From: Silene latifolia
Lineage: Eukaryota; Streptophyta; Magnoliopsida; Caryophyllales; Caryophyllaceae
Reading direction: 5' to 3'
Length of the DNA stretch: 64,000 bases
Assembly: GCF_048544455.1 (NCBI RefSeq)
Contig: NC_133534.1
Location: 120,800,269-120,864,268 of the forward strand
The notes below the pieces were generated by a model, which saw only the letters and a list, made by a program, of their open reading frames with translations, was not told the origin of the DNA and ran no database searches. The position numbers and the translations under genes are program-made. Of this stretch, positions 1-11,754 are shown piece after piece (the first letter of the stretch is position 1; every line of letters starts with the position of its first letter).

Positions 1-707
1 TGAATAATGAAAAGGAAATGGAAGGGAAATAGAGATTAGAGCGATCATACCAAGCGGTCTTCATTTTCCCTTGCTAATGCCTCAAATGTAGTGTTGTATG
101 TATGTGAGAAGAGAACAAAAGCACAAGTATATACAATTCTACACTACTAAATTAAAGAACATGTTTTTGGTTTTTCAAATCTTCAATTTTTTATGGATTT
201 TTGTTTTATGAAATTAAAAGACATATTTTTTTGATTTTTCGAAATTTTTCAATTTTTATCATTTTTGGAATATAAAATCCCATCCCCACTTTATTTTGGA
301 CATTGTCCTCAATGTACATGTAGGAGTAGGAATGAAACAAGAAATACATGTTTTTGGATTTTTTTTTTTTTTTTTTGAAATAAAGTACAAATGCAATGAT
401 ATGATATGAATGAATGCATGATCTAACTAAATGCAATTCTATATGATATATATAACAAATGAATGCAATCTAAACTATATTATATGATGCATGATTTCTA
501 ATAAACTATGGTCACCTATGATCAAACCTCCCCAAACCGATTTAAACACTATTTCTAGTGTAGAAATGAAAAGGTTTGGCCATTAGTGACTATGTATGAA
601 TTCTAGTCTATATGCAACTATCTACATGAATCATGTGAGATATATTACAATGCAACTATACTATATAAACTAACTCATGGAAATGCAATATGAAATATAA
701 TACAAAT
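1..707 (-). mobile_element. Element A, 3' untranslated part of internal region (left portion)
   Basis: Non-coding AT-rich DNA that matches, in reverse orientation, the region between ORF2 and the 3' LTR of element F (about 36300-36560): the same hairpin, a G-rich tract and the stretch with GCGGTCTTCA at 52-61 recur. It holds a polypurine-like tract on the minus strand at 524-543, which recurs at 13291-13310 on the other side of array D. Element A continues beyond the left edge of the window. No gene is visible; the short frames here are chance. Confidence 0.6.
301..314 (-). other. Conserved hairpin CATTG-AGGA-CAATG (element A)
   Basis: CATTGTCCTCAATG on the plus strand reads as a 5-bp stem with an AGGA loop on the element's sense (minus) strand. 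The same 14-mer occurs at 41297-41310 in element B and at 36305-36318 in element F, each time just upstream of a G-rich tract. Confidence 0.5.
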
Positions 708-712
708 GCAAG

Positions 713-2194
713 TGACACGCCTGTCGTTGACCTGTCAAAAATAAAACCTAACGGTCTCAACTAAATATGTAGTAGAGGCAGTCGAGTATCGAATCCTCAG
801 GGAGGTAATGCAACTACAGCTGTCTATCTCTAATCCTATGGTAACAATGGGGTTGATTGAATTTTTGGTTCTAAACTACGGAGTTGAAAGAAGAGAAATA
901 AGGCAGAGAGCAGTGAAGCAAGAAATATGAATTAACTATCAATAAGAGGGAGACATGTCGGGAACTCGGTTCACTACGGTAGATCAACAACTTAGCAGTA
1001 AATGATTCAGACGAACTAATGCGAGACGGATATTAGAAGGTCCTTTCGGTCCACTTCCCACCCTAAAATACCACTAACTTAACTTTCGTCCTCATTAGGG
1101 CGATCTCATCGTTTATAGCAGGCCTATTTAATCCAATCTTTCGATCCAGGACTAATTGTAGCCAGTTTAATGGGTGACATAGAAGCGTGCACTCAACTAG
1201 GTCGGTGATTACAGTTATATTGCTATAGTGACAGAGTCTCTTATATCAATTCGTCTAATTCATTCACTACGTCGTCATTATTCTACCACAGATCCCCTAA
1301 TCCCAACATGAGGGGAGATTAGCTACTCATACTAGTAATTAATCTAACAGCACATAAAATCCCAGCAGAAGACATAACGGAATAATAATAAAGCGCGATG
1401 ATAGAAATTAGGGCAAGTAAGAATAAATGCATAAACAATAATTAAAGGCAACAAGAAGGTTAATTATTATTAAGAAAAGGAGGAGATTACAATCTGAGCA
1501 ATCCGGCGTAAAGAACGACGAATCCGAGTGCAATAATCCCAAGGTGAAAAACAACGTAAAAGTCACAGTAGTTCTTCTAATATGAATGATAGTAAAAGAG
1601 ATAGTCTAAGAGTAAAAAGGGATGCCTAATTAACCTAGTAATCCTTGGTTAAATAGGAAAAGTCTAAGTGTTTATGCGGAAGTACTAAAACACGGCTAAT
1701 TAAAGCCCACAGCGTCAAAAAGCCTCTCGATCGAGTAGATTAGACTACTCGATCGACCATCAGCTCAGGGGAAACTCCTCGATCGACCTTCAGGGAACTC
1801 GATCGAGGACTGGTCATGTGTGGATCACTCGATCGAGTAAGCAGTAGCTCGATCGAGTCTTGGGAAGCTTAGGAATCACTCGATAGACCACCAAACAGCT
1901 CGATAGACCACCTGGGTCTTCAATTCAGCTCACGTCTTCACCAAAATGCCTCGTAAAGCGTGCAACGACACTTCTAAGTGCAACATCTCACTCTGGGATG
2001 GTCCCGTCTCCTCTAAATGCATGCAAAAAGGGCAGAAAAGGGCATGGTTCCGCTACTTTTGCGATCATTCCTATAAAAAGGACAAAATACAACAAAGTAG
2101 CCAATTCGGGGCAAAATACTATAAAAACAGTATATAAATGCATAAAAATACGTGCTGAAATAGGCCAAAAAGACTATACATTAGGCACGTATCA
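713..2194 (-). repeat. LTR 1 of array D (3'-most in sense orientation)
   Basis: Begins TGACACGCC and ends CACGTATCA on the plus strand, with TG/CA termini. It is near-identical to the LTRs at 3960 and 11755 apart from changes that fall mostly at CAG/CTG sites and one fewer 20-bp palindrome unit. Confidence 0.9.
1726..1910 (-). promoter_or_regulatory. CTCGATCGAG palindrome cluster in LTR 1 of D
   Basis: Eight sites of the form CTCGATCGAG, CTCGATCGACC or CTCGATAGACC lie in 185 bp. Start-to-start spacings are about 22, 30, 20, 30, 20, 31 and 20 bp, i.e. pairs two helical turns apart separated by three turns. In sense orientation a weak TATA-like stretch follows at about 1649-1658. The role as a promoter array is inferred from position and spacing. 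Confidence 0.6.
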
Positions 2195-3335
2195 AATCTC
2201 CCCAAACCAAACCTTTACTCGCCCTCGAGTAAACTCAAAACTAAACTAATGGAACGGAAATGATAACTCAGAGCTAGCCTAACTTGTCCACTTGAACCAC
2301 TTTAATGCAACAAAATCAACAATTAAAGCTAGACAGTCAATACCCAAAACGAATTATACTGTTCAAAAATAAAGTCGACCTATCGACCTTGCAAGACCAA
2401 CAAAACCGGACTCTCACGTGGTCACTCTTCTCTCATGAAGCAAAGGGCAAATGTTATATGTAAAAGAGAGAAGAAAAACAGTCACTCACCTAACTGCGAC
2501 CTACATAGCATGCATGCAACAAAAATGAAAGACAATTCAAGTACTAATGCACACACTCCAACCAATAATGTCCGTCACAGCCGAGGGTTTGCAAATGATA
2601 TGGGAATAGTGAGGTTCAGGTGAGAAAAGGCTAAACAAGTTATGGAAATGTGGAGGTAAAAGCGTCAAGCTAGTTCCTAACAGGACCATAATAAACCATC
2701 CGGATCTCAACTGTCTGAAAGACTAAACACGGGTGCCCTTCACTTGGCACAAAACTCACTAGACTGGAAACACAATCTCCTCAAAAAATGTAAAATAAGA
2801 GTGGAGGAGCTAGACGGTCACAAAGTTCCCTTTTTTAAACACCGTCTGAGACAATTAACAACCAACCAACCCTCTTGTCGATTGTACATCTTCGAACATC
2901 TTCTCAACTCTGACAAGAGGGTACAACTTTTTTCACAATCTATCTCTTTTTCTTTCTTTTTTCGTGAATCATGACTTTTTTTTTTCATTTTCTTTTTCTT
3001 TTTTTTTCTTTTTCTTTCTCCTTCCTTAATTCAAACACCAACTCCAAACGGGAATTACGGACCAAACGCAACAAAAACGTACCACAAAAGGACGGACTAA
3101 CTAGCTTGACCAGGCGGGCTTAGTTTGGAATGTAGCTAATGGGTCAAAAAGGCAAGTTTTGGTCAATGTGGAGCTAAATGGGTGAAAGATATAAAGAAAG
3201 GGGAATTGCAAGACCCTCCCTGCATGTGACACCAACCACAACCCGAATATGTGCATTTGACAAGAAATTGAATGTCATAAATGTGCAAATGAGACGAACA
3301 TGCTATGCAAGGAGTACTACTCAAAATTCCTAATG

Positions 3336-3359
3336 AACTGGTCATGAATGTCACCAGTT
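3336..3359. other. Conserved hairpin AACTGGT...ACCAGTT (array D copy 1)
   Basis: A 7-bp stem with a 10-nt loop. The whole 24-mer is unchanged at 6605-6628 and in the three units of array G (47433, 52643, 57854), although D and G are otherwise distinct families. Confidence 0.5.
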
Positions 3360-3681
3360 ATTGGCTCTAAAAACTCAGAATTTTAAGTAGTTTGCCAGTT
3401 TATCAGGTCAAGTCTAAACAGTCAGCTATTATTTGAACAGAAATTCGTAGACTATGCGTATGACAAAGCTAAAAACCATCAATAAAGTGCAAGGCTCAAG
3501 TGAATTGACAAGTTAAGTGCAATATCATCACGGGAATCTACCGTTCCGACTAATATGGGGGATGGGAGTATACAACCAATAAAAAGAAAAATAAAGGAGA
3601 CGAAAAATAAAAAGAGTGAGAGAACATACAAAACACGAACTTCCCCAAACCAGCCAGAAAACTGGGGAAGTGAGTAGACCA

Positions 3682-3947
3682 GTAGCTACTCGTCGTCGGC
3701 ACCGCTGTCTCTCAGGCACTCCGACCCAACAAACCCGTCTCCCCAAACCAGCAACGAACAAGGGGGAGACTCAGTCATCATCATCTCCAGGCTGATCATT
3801 CGGACCGGGTACGAACGGAGGGTCACTCGCCTCCTCTCTGGCAGCTCTCGCCGCCGCCTGCTCTGCCCGTAACCGCACCTCTCGCTCTACCGCTGTCTCC
3901 TCCTTCTCCTCATCTGAGAGACAGCGGTGCCGACGACGAGTAGCTAC
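3682..3947. repeat. 34-bp perfect inverted repeat beside the PBS remnant
   Basis: Positions 3682-3715 and 3914-3947 are perfect reverse complements (34 bp), about 200 bp apart. The right arm ends directly at the surviving GGCGCC of the primer binding site of LTR2. The left arm is normal D sequence (also at 7172-7205), so the right arm is a templated inverted copy made at a rearrangement junction. Confidence 0.85.
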
Positions 3948-3959
3948 GGCGCCAAAATT

Positions 3960-5453
3960 TGACACGCCTGTCGTTGACCTGTCAAAAATAAAACCTAACG
4001 GTCTCAACTAAATATGTAGTAGAGGCAGTCGAGTATCGAATCCTCAGGGAGGTAATGCAACTACAGCTGTCTATCTCTAATCCTATGGTAACAATGGGGT
4101 TGATTGAATTTTTGGTTCTAAACTACGGAGTTGAAAGAAGAGAAATAAGGCAGAGAGCAGTGAAGCAAGAAATATGAATTAACTATCAATAAGAGGGAGA
4201 CATGTCGGGAACTCGGTTCACTACGGTAGATCAACAACTTAGCAGTAAATGATTCAGACGAACTAATGCGAGACGGATATTAGAAGGTCCTTTCGGTCCA
4301 CTTCCCACCCTAAAATACCACTAACTTAACTTTCGTCCTCATTAGGGCAGTCTACTGTTTATAGCAGGCCTATTTAATCCAATCTTTCGATCCAGGACTA
4401 ATTGTAGATTTAATGGGTGACATAGAAGCGTGCACTCAACTAGGTCGGTGATTACAGTTATATTGCTATAGTGACAGAGTCTCTTATATCAATTCGTCTA
4501 ATTCATTCACTACGTCGTCATTATTCTACCACAGATCCCCTAATCCCAACATGAGGGGAGATTAGCTACTCATACTAGTAATTAATCTAACAACACATAA
4601 AATCCCGTGAGAAGACATAGGAATAATAATAAAGCGCGATGATAGAAATTAGGGCAAGTAAGAATAAATGCATAAACAATAATTAAAGGCAACAAGAAGG
4701 TTAATTATTATTAAGAAAAGGAGGAGATTACAATCTGAGCAATCCGGCGTAAAGAACGACGAATCCGAGTGCAATAATCCCAAGGTGAAAAACAACGTAA
4801 AAGTCACAGTAGTTCTTCTAATATGAATGATAGTAAAAGAGATAGTCTAAGAGTAAAAAGGGATGCCTAATTAACCTAGTAATCCTTGGTTAAATAGGAA
4901 AAGTCTAAGTGTTTATGCGGAAGTACTAAAACACGGCTAATTAAAGCCCATAGCGTCAAAAAGCCTCTCGATCGAGTAGATTAGACTACTCGATCGACCA
5001 TCACTCGGGGAAACTCCTCGATCGACCTTGGGAACTCGATCGAGGACTCGGTCATGTGTGGATCACTCGATCGAGTAAGCAGTAGCTCGATCGAGTCTTG
5101 GGAAGCTTAGGAATCACTCGATAGACCACCAAACAGCTCGATAGACCACCAAACAGCTCGATAGACCACCTGGGTCTTCAATTCAGCTCACGTCTTCACC
5201 AAAATGCCTCGTAAAGCGTGCAACGACACTTCTAAGTGCAACATCTCACTCTGGGATGGTCCCGTCTCCTCTAAATGCATGCAAAAAGGGCAGAAAAGGG
5301 CATGGTTCCGCTACTTTTGCGATCATTCCTATAAAAAGGACAAAATACAACAAAGTAGCCAATTCGGGGCAAAATACTATAAAAACAGTATATAAATGCA
5401 TAAAAATACGTCTTTGAAATAGGCCAAAAAGACTATACATTAGGCACGTATCA
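3960..5453 (-). repeat. LTR 2 of array D (internal LTR)
   Basis: TG...CA LTR of 1494 bp between the two internal regions. The flanking bases differ on the two sides, as expected for an LTR shared by neighbouring units rather than a separate insertion. Confidence 0.9.
4967..5170 (-). promoter_or_regulatory. CTCGATCGAG palindrome cluster in LTR 2 of D
   Basis: Same cluster as in LTR 1 with one additional 20-bp CTCGATAGACC unit, so the number of sites varies between copies in unit steps. Confidence 0.6.
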
Positions 5454-7390
5454 AATCTCCCAAACCAAACCTTTACTCGCCCTCGAGTAAACTCAAAACT
5501 ATACACTAATGGAACGGAAATGATAACTCAGAGCTAGCCTAACTTGTCCACTTGAACCACTTTAATGCAACAAAATCAACAATTAAAGCTAGACAGTCAA
5601 TACGCAAACGAATTATACGTTGTTCAAAAAATAAAAGCCGACCTATCGACCTTGCAAGACCAACAAAACCAGGACTCTCACGTGGTCACTCTTCTCTCAT
5701 GAAGCAAAGGGCAAATGTTATATGTAAAAGAGAGAAGAAAAACAGTCACTCACCTAACTGCGACCTACATAGCATGCATGCAACAAAAATGAAAGACAAT
5801 TCAAGTACTAATGCACACACTCCAACCAATAATGTCCGTCACACAATGAGGGTTTGCAAATGATATGGGAATAGTGAGGTTCGGGTGAGAAAAGGCTAAA
5901 CAAGTTATGGAAATGTGGAGGTAAAAGCGTCAAGCTAGTTCCTAACAGGACCATAATAAACCATCCGGATCTCAACCGTCTCGAAAGACTAAACACGGGT
6001 GCCCTTCACTTGGCACAAAACTCACTAGATCGGAAACACAATCTCCTCAAAAATGTAAAATAAGAGTGGAGGAGCTAGACGGTCACAAAGTTCCCTTTTT
6101 TAAACACCGTCTGAGACAATTAACAACCAACCAACCCTCTTGTCGATTGTACATCTTCGAACATCTTCTCAACTCTGACAAGAGGGTACAACTTTTTTCA
6201 CAATCTATCTCTTTTTCTTTCTTTTTTCGTGAATCACAGCTTTTTTTTTCATTTTCTTTTTCTTTTTTTTTTTTCTTTTTCTTTCTCCTTCCTTAATTCA
6301 AACACCAACTCCAAACGGGAATTACGGACCAAACTGCAACAGAAAACGTACCACAAAAGGACAGACTAACTAGCTTGACTGGGCAGGCTTAGTTTGGAAT
6401 GTAGCTAATGGGTCAAAAAGGCAAGTTTTGGTCAATGTGGAGCTAAATGGGTGAAAGATATAAAGAAAGGGGAATTGCAAGACCCTCCCTGCATGTGACA
6501 CCAACCACAACCCGAATATGTGCATTTGACAAGAAATTGAATGTCATAAATGTGCAAATGAGACGAACATGCTATGCAAGGAGTACTACTCAAAATTCCT
6601 AATGAACTGGTCATGAATGTCACCAGTTATTGGCTCTAAAAACTCGAATTTTAAGTAGTTTGCCGGTTTATCGGTCAAGTCTAAACGATCGGCTATTATT
6701 TGAACAGAAATTCGTAGACTATGCGTATGACAAAGCTAAAAACCATCAATAAAGTGCAAGGCTCAAGTGAATTGACAAGTTAAGTGCAATATCATCACGG
6801 GAATCTACCGTTCCGACTCAACCTAAATGCAAAAATAAACGTGAAATTTTTGAATTTTTAACATTTTCTAATTTTTTTTTGGATTTTTGATTTTGATTTT
6901 TGAAAATAAACAACAAATGCAAACTGAAAAATTAAACGTGAATGCAAAACAAATGCAGAATCTGAGACTCGAAAAGGATGCAATACCCTCCCCAAACCAA
7001 AACGGACAACGCCCCGTTGTCCTCCAAAGATACACCAAAGCGAGTAATATGGGGGATGGGAGTATACAACCAATAAAAAGAAAAATAAAGGAGACGAAAA
7101 ATAAAAAGAGTGAGAGAACATACAAAACACGAACTTCCCCAAACCAGCCAGAAAACTGGGGAAGTGAGTAGACCAGTAGCTACTCGTCGTCGGCACCGCT
7201 GTCTCTCAGGCACTCCGACTCAACAAACCCGTCTCCCCAAACCAGCAACGAACAAGGGGGAGACTCAGTCATCATCATCTCCAGGCTGATCATTCGGACC
7301 GGGTACGAACGGAGGGTCACTCGCCTCCTCTCTGGCGCTCTCGCCGCCGCTTTGCTCTGCCCAGAATCGCACCTCTCGCTCTCATTGTCT
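5454..7390 (-). mobile_element. 3' untranslated region of array D internal region
   Basis: Begins with the minus-strand polypurine tract next to LTR2 (plus strand TCTCCCAAACC at 5456-5466). It carries the AACTGGT hairpin (6605-6628), polypyrimidine runs near 6240-6285, and the GGACAACG hairpin (7004-7022) beside CCTCCCCAAACC. Nothing coding is visible. Several blocks are shared with array G, including GGAGTACTACTCA and TCGTAGACTATGC, showing that D and G have related 3' regions. Confidence 0.7.
7004..7022 (-). other. Hairpin GGACAACG-GGG-CGTTGTCC (array D)
   Basis: Perfect 8-bp stem with a 3-nt loop just upstream, in sense orientation, of the tract GGTTTGGGGAGGG. Array G has GCACAATG-GGGA-CATTGTGC at the same place, with paired substitutions that keep the stem. 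Confidence 0.6.
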
Positions 7391-7399
7391 CCTCCTTCT

Positions 7400-9075
7400 C
7401 CTCATCCGAGTCGAGGATAATGAGGGGTACCGTCCGCCGGGTATCGGTAGAAGGAAGGATGCGGCCACCCCTCCGGAATCGGTCGCCGGGCTCGGATGTG
7501 GAACTCGTAGAGAGGGAATACGGCTAAAGCCATATCCCGTCTCATCTCGCAAGGTACCCGCACAACTCCGGAGGCAAGGCATCACGACGCCCTTGGTCCG
7601 TGACCGCGGGCGCCTCTAAAGCGGGAGGGCAAACAAAATTGGCCGGAAAACCGAGCGGAAGGAGGGTCAGTGGGGGTGGAGTGAGTGAAGGTGTAGGCCG
7701 AGGCGTGGGTGTCGGTCCACTGGGCTCGAGTCCGAGCACGGGAGCTAGAAGATGCTCGGCCTCGCGCTTCCTCTTCTTCGTGGAAGAAGAGGGAGGGGTG
7801 AAGGTAAGGTGGTAGGTAGGTGGAGGTGGCCTCGCTCCCTCATCGGCCAGATGAGAGCGGTAAAAGTGGGGGAAGGGTAGAGGACGGCAAGGTAACAGAC
7901 GTGGAACTACAGATCTTCCACGTCCTCGCGCTCCCCTTCGCCCTGGGAAACCAGGTCAAGGTAGCCATGGCATCCAGGTCAAGGTAAGCCACCTCATCGG
8001 GTACACCGAGTCCTGGCTCGGTGGGGTAAAGGTGGCGGGCAATCCTAGTCACCCGCCCGCAGACAATCAGCTGCGGTCTTAACCCGAGTCCCAATACCGT
8101 TCCAATCCGAGCTACCGGAAAGGCAATGTTCAGAACAAACGGTACCGTAGTCAATGTTGAGGTACCCCGCGAGAATGGCTAGCTCAGTGTTGGTAACGTT
8201 ATTGGGCTCGGGCGCCCAAAGATGGTCTCTCCTAATGGACGCAAGTAATAACGGGGCGCGGGTAAGTGAACGTGAGCTCCCTTCCGTGCCCGGAAGGGAG
8301 TGTGAGAAAGAGCAGCCCAAAGTAGTCTGAAGGGCTCTCTAGGTGGGGCGGTGGGACCATCACTAACTAGTCCCAAAACCTCCCCAAACTTGGCCAATGT
8401 CCAGTGATGTGACTCATTGCGGAGTCCAAGTGAATGCGAGCCTTTGGAGCGGTCGATCCCAGGTAGGTGTCGGTGTCAAAGGAATAGGAGCTAAAGAACT
8501 CGTACGTAAGGGTACGAATGGTAGCCTCCGCATGGTGATCGGACCCGACATACCCGTCCCGTTCAATAAACTACGAGACCTCCTCATAGATGCCTAAGGT
8601 CTCTAAGTCGGCTCGTGCAAGGAAACGGGTGGAGGAGAGGGGGCAATGAAGTAAAGCGACTAACCGGTTCCGGTGAGCCTCGAAGTGAAACGCATCAAGG
8701 CATCTTCGGTAGAGGTGCGAGTGCGCCCTCCCTCGTAACAACGACCTCGGACGGGCCGTGGAAGTGAGGGCTAGCCGGCTAGCCCGCCTTTGGTGTAGTC
8801 TCGGTGGCAAGATACCGGGTTCTTGCTGGAAACGGGGTGTCCGTCCACGATCCAAAGAGAGAGAAAGGCCTGGTGGGAGTGAGGGTGATGGCTGTGAAGC
8901 TCGGCGAGCTCCATTTGTGCTAGCCGCGGAGTAGACTCGTCCCCTGCAGTGAGACAAGTAAAACAAAGTCTTTGCAGTGGTGACCAAGGTAGAGCTAGTG
9001 GCGGCGCAGCAGGGCCACTTGCTCGCTCGCGAAAGAGCCGGAGGACGTACTAGTAGAAGAAAGAGAGCTCGCGTC
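7400..9075 (-). pseudogene. Broken Athila ORF2/env-like gene of array D
   Basis: A GC-rich stretch reading on the minus strand from an ATG at 9075, followed by a Ser/Thr-rich N terminus and a stop after about 25 codons. Downstream frames contain segments like those of the intact ORF2 of F, such as a strand ending LAKFGEVLGL (near 8385), which parallels FKELGEILGL in F. Multiple frameshifts and stops break it. It lies after the internal palindrome cluster, as ORF2 does in F. Some breaks may be consensus errors at CTG/CAG sites. Function of the family is unproven; it is the second ORF of Athila-type elements. Confidence 0.55.
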
Positions 9076-10057
9076 CATCCTGCATATATCAAAGGGCACG
9101 AATAAGAAATATCTTCGCTAACCGTGATTAAAATGAAGCGTTAACCGCATGTGACAAAGCAAAAAGAATAGCCCTATTAGTCGGAAAATTCGACTTCCAG
9201 AAATCAAAAACAAGCAATTCCTCAACAATTTTCGAAAAACAAACATGTGAGTGATGATAAAATGATAAAACAAAGTGATCGCAAAGGGGGAAAAACAAAG
9301 CATGAAAACCAGAATTGGGGCATGTATGACTCGGGCGCCGAGAATAATCGCTCACACGCGAGATTTCCAATGATTCAAAGCATATAAAGGCGATAGGGGA
9401 CGGGAAAACAGGAAAAAGAAAGCAAAAGGTAGTCAAGAGTGCAGATTAAGCATAGCATGGCAAAGATAAAACCGTCAGACGATCGATGAAGTCGACTTAC
9501 AGAGCCCTAGTCGCGGAAATCGCGCAAAATATTCGAATTTAACTTGCAAAAACAGTGAGGAACTGCGCAAATATCATCATCGAGCTAATCAAGGGCAAAT
9601 AAACACAAATTAATCGAATAAATTCGATTATACATGGGATTTTCGAACCCTAACTCAAATCACCTCATAAAAATTCGAAATAATCGAAGATAAAATGCAA
9701 AGAGGTTGAATGAACACTTACTTGATGATGATTGACCTACAAATTAGCAATTAAACTCCAACAACAGACAACAATGGCGGAAAAATGATCGGCAAAACCG
9801 CAAACCCTAATCCCCTTTGAAAACCGTAAAAACGAGCAAGAAAGAGGGGGAAAATAAGGGGTTATGGAAGAATAATTGACTAACAAGAGAATGTAGGTGG
9901 TAGATTTGATGATTTTGGGCAAGAAATTAGGGATTTGGGGGAAAATCAATCGCAATTAGGGTAGAGGTTAGACGGAAATTGGGGGTTAAAACAATTAGAA
10001 ATGGCGAAATAAAAAAGGAGTTAAGTATAGAAAGACTCCCGTCCACTGTTCATTTCA
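9076..10057 (-). other. Leader of the ORF2 unit in array D
   Basis: Non-coding stretch between the internal palindrome cluster and ORF2 in sense orientation. It is AT-rich to about 9100, in sharp contrast to the GC-rich ORF2 remnant. A TATA-like TATACTTAA on the minus strand lies near 10024-10032, about 30 bp after the last palindrome. Nothing else is recognised. Confidence 0.4.
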
Positions 10058-10229
10058 CTCGATCGAGTGATTTTAAGTCACTCGATCGAGGTCTTTGCTG
10101 TTCCCCTTGCTCGATCGAACGAAACTCCACTCGATCGTCTTGTTTCTTATTGGTCATCCTCGATCGAGTAGCCAGCAAACTCGATCGAACCAATTTCCAT
10201 TCGATCGAGTACAACAGTACTCGATCGAG
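10058..10229 (-). promoter_or_regulatory. Internal CTCGATCGAG palindrome cluster of D
   Basis: Eight TCGATCG cores at 10059, 10082, 10111, 10131, 10160, 10181, 10201 and 10221 (spacings 23, 29, 20, 29, 21, 20, 20). The motif is that of the LTRs of the same element, but the intervening sequence differs, so the sites rather than the spacer are shared. It lies between gag-PR and ORF2. Confidence 0.65.
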
Positions 10230-10650
10230 GACTTCCTCGTGTATATTTCTTTGAATTTCCATCTTGTCCTCCTCGAAATGCGTGACATTTCCCCAAACCT
10301 GCATAAAACATATCCCAAATACCAAAAATGCAGCAGAATAGTCTATAGTCTTAGTTTATGCTAAAAAGAATTGAATGTCTAAACTAAATGTCCTAATTAA
10401 AAACGTAATAAATAAAATAAATTCAAAGGAAATTCAAAACTTGTCTATTACACTTTGTTACACGGGGCATTTCCCCGTTTAATTCCCATTAGCTTTCAGT
10501 AGCCCCTTCGTGGGCTTCGATCGGAGGACGTCACTTGACGATCTTGTTGTCCTCTTTGATTTCCAAGAGCTTGAATTTCGAGAGGGGAGGAATATAATTC
10601 CAATCTACGTAGGTGCGAACTGTCTTTGTTCTCGCCCTGCGTCGCCTTCC

Positions 10651-11625
10651 TTAGCCTTCTTGGCTCCAGTTTGATTGACAATGGTTCCACCTGTCCTTTG
10701 ATCGCTCCTTTCTTGCCTTCATCTGCACTGCAGTAAGGACAACAGACGAATTTTCCTCCTTGTTGCTCTCAATCTGAGGCGGAGGGTTAGCAATAATAGC
10801 AATATTCTCCAAACTTTCGTCTGGAGTGTCAATAATAGGGTCAACAGAAGAAAGGGCATTGCAAGGCTGAGCTTGCATGGGAGCCCTCCGGAATTGGGAC
10901 TGACGAAAAGTCAACTCCTCATCCCCTACCCGGAAGGTCAAAGTCTTCCCCCGACGTCTATCACTTTGCACGGGCGGTGGACAAAAATGGTCTCCCTAAA
11001 ATGATAGGGGTATGCACATCTTCGGGAATATCTAGGACGACAAAGTCAACGGGAATAAAGAACTTCCCGATCCTAACAGGTACGTCTTCCGCTACACCTA
11101 GTGGCCGTGATAGACTACGGTCGGCCATCTGGACAGTCATATTGGTGCAACTCAGTTTTGTTACACCAAGTCTCTTAGCCAGAGACAAAGGTAGAACACT
11201 TACGCTAGCGCCTAAATCGCATAGCGCATTGTCAATCAACTGCATTCCTATGTGACAAGGGATCGAAAAGCTACCCGGGTCTGATTGCTTAAGAGGTAGC
11301 TTATTTTGAGACAGGGTTGACCCCATCTCAGTCAAAGCGACAGTCTCATTATCATTAATGGTCCTCTTACGTGCTAAAATATCTTTCATAAATCGTAAAT
11401 AAGAGGGTACCTTCATAAGCAATTCAGTGAACGGTACGGAAACTTCCAAACTCTTCAAAAGCTCAACAAATTTGCTAAACTGTTGATTAATCTTGGTATT
11501 CTGCAGCCGCGAGAACTGGGCTCTTCCTCTTCCTGTTGCTCTCGAAATAGTCTCCTCTTTGCGCGACAGGATCTCTCAATCTCGGGATCAAAAGGTAGCA
11601 ATGGACCACCTTGCGATCTGCGCAT
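10651..11625 (-). pseudogene. Athila-type gag-protease remnant with capsid deleted (array D)
   Basis: The ATG at 11625 begins MRRSQGG, matching the gag start of F and C. After about 40 codons the reading jumps to the pre-protease region, so capsid and zinc knuckle are missing. From 11458 the frame is open with VPFTELL, then the protease block with LCDLGASVSVLP and IILGRPFL, which contains the aspartic protease Asp in the D-L-G-A-S variant. A frameshift follows at about 10965, and the post-protease tail runs to 10651. It cannot make a functional capsid. Confidence 0.8.
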
Positions 11626-11731
11626 AAGACGAAACTACAGACAAGATATGAGAATAGTCTAAGGAACGATGTTCCTTAAACTAAAAAGGAGAATTAAAAA
11701 TAAAAACGCCCCAAGAATTGGAACAATTGCC

Positions 11732-11749
11732 CCCCAAGCAACGGCGCCA
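11732..11749 (-). other. Primer binding site of array D (variant tRNA-Asp type)
   Basis: The minus strand reads TGGCGCCGTTGCTTGGGG directly after LTR3, matching the tRNA-Asp type site of F at 15 of 18 positions, with CC-to-TT and end changes. It fixes the minus-strand orientation. Confidence 0.75.
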
Positions 11750-11754
11750 AAATT

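Larger units (their letters stand above)
2195..3959 (-). mobile_element. Short internal region of array D (deleted copy)
   Basis: Matches 5454-7390 (the 3' untranslated part of the long internal region) and then jumps directly to the primer-binding-site edge GGCGCCAAAATTT at 3948-3960, so gag, protease and ORF2 are all missing. A further deletion of about 240 bp relative to 6820-7050 removes the copy of the 7004-7022 hairpin. It contains polypyrimidine runs near 2970-3025 and a 34-bp perfect inverted repeat next to LTR2. No coding capacity. Confidence 0.8.

Noticed and set aside
206..436. Lys-rich frame near the left edge
   Set aside because: Low-complexity product of A/T runs; homologous stretches in F and B are not open.
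1726..1910. Regularly spaced repeats taken as a CRISPR array
   Set aside because: Repeats are 10-bp palindromes in plant retrotransposon LTRs with no equal-length spacers and no cas genes.
8571..9092. 173-codon frame on the minus strand
   Set aside because: It is out of frame with the ORF2 start at 9075, is low-complexity, and is best explained as part of the broken ORF2 in a GC-rich stretch.
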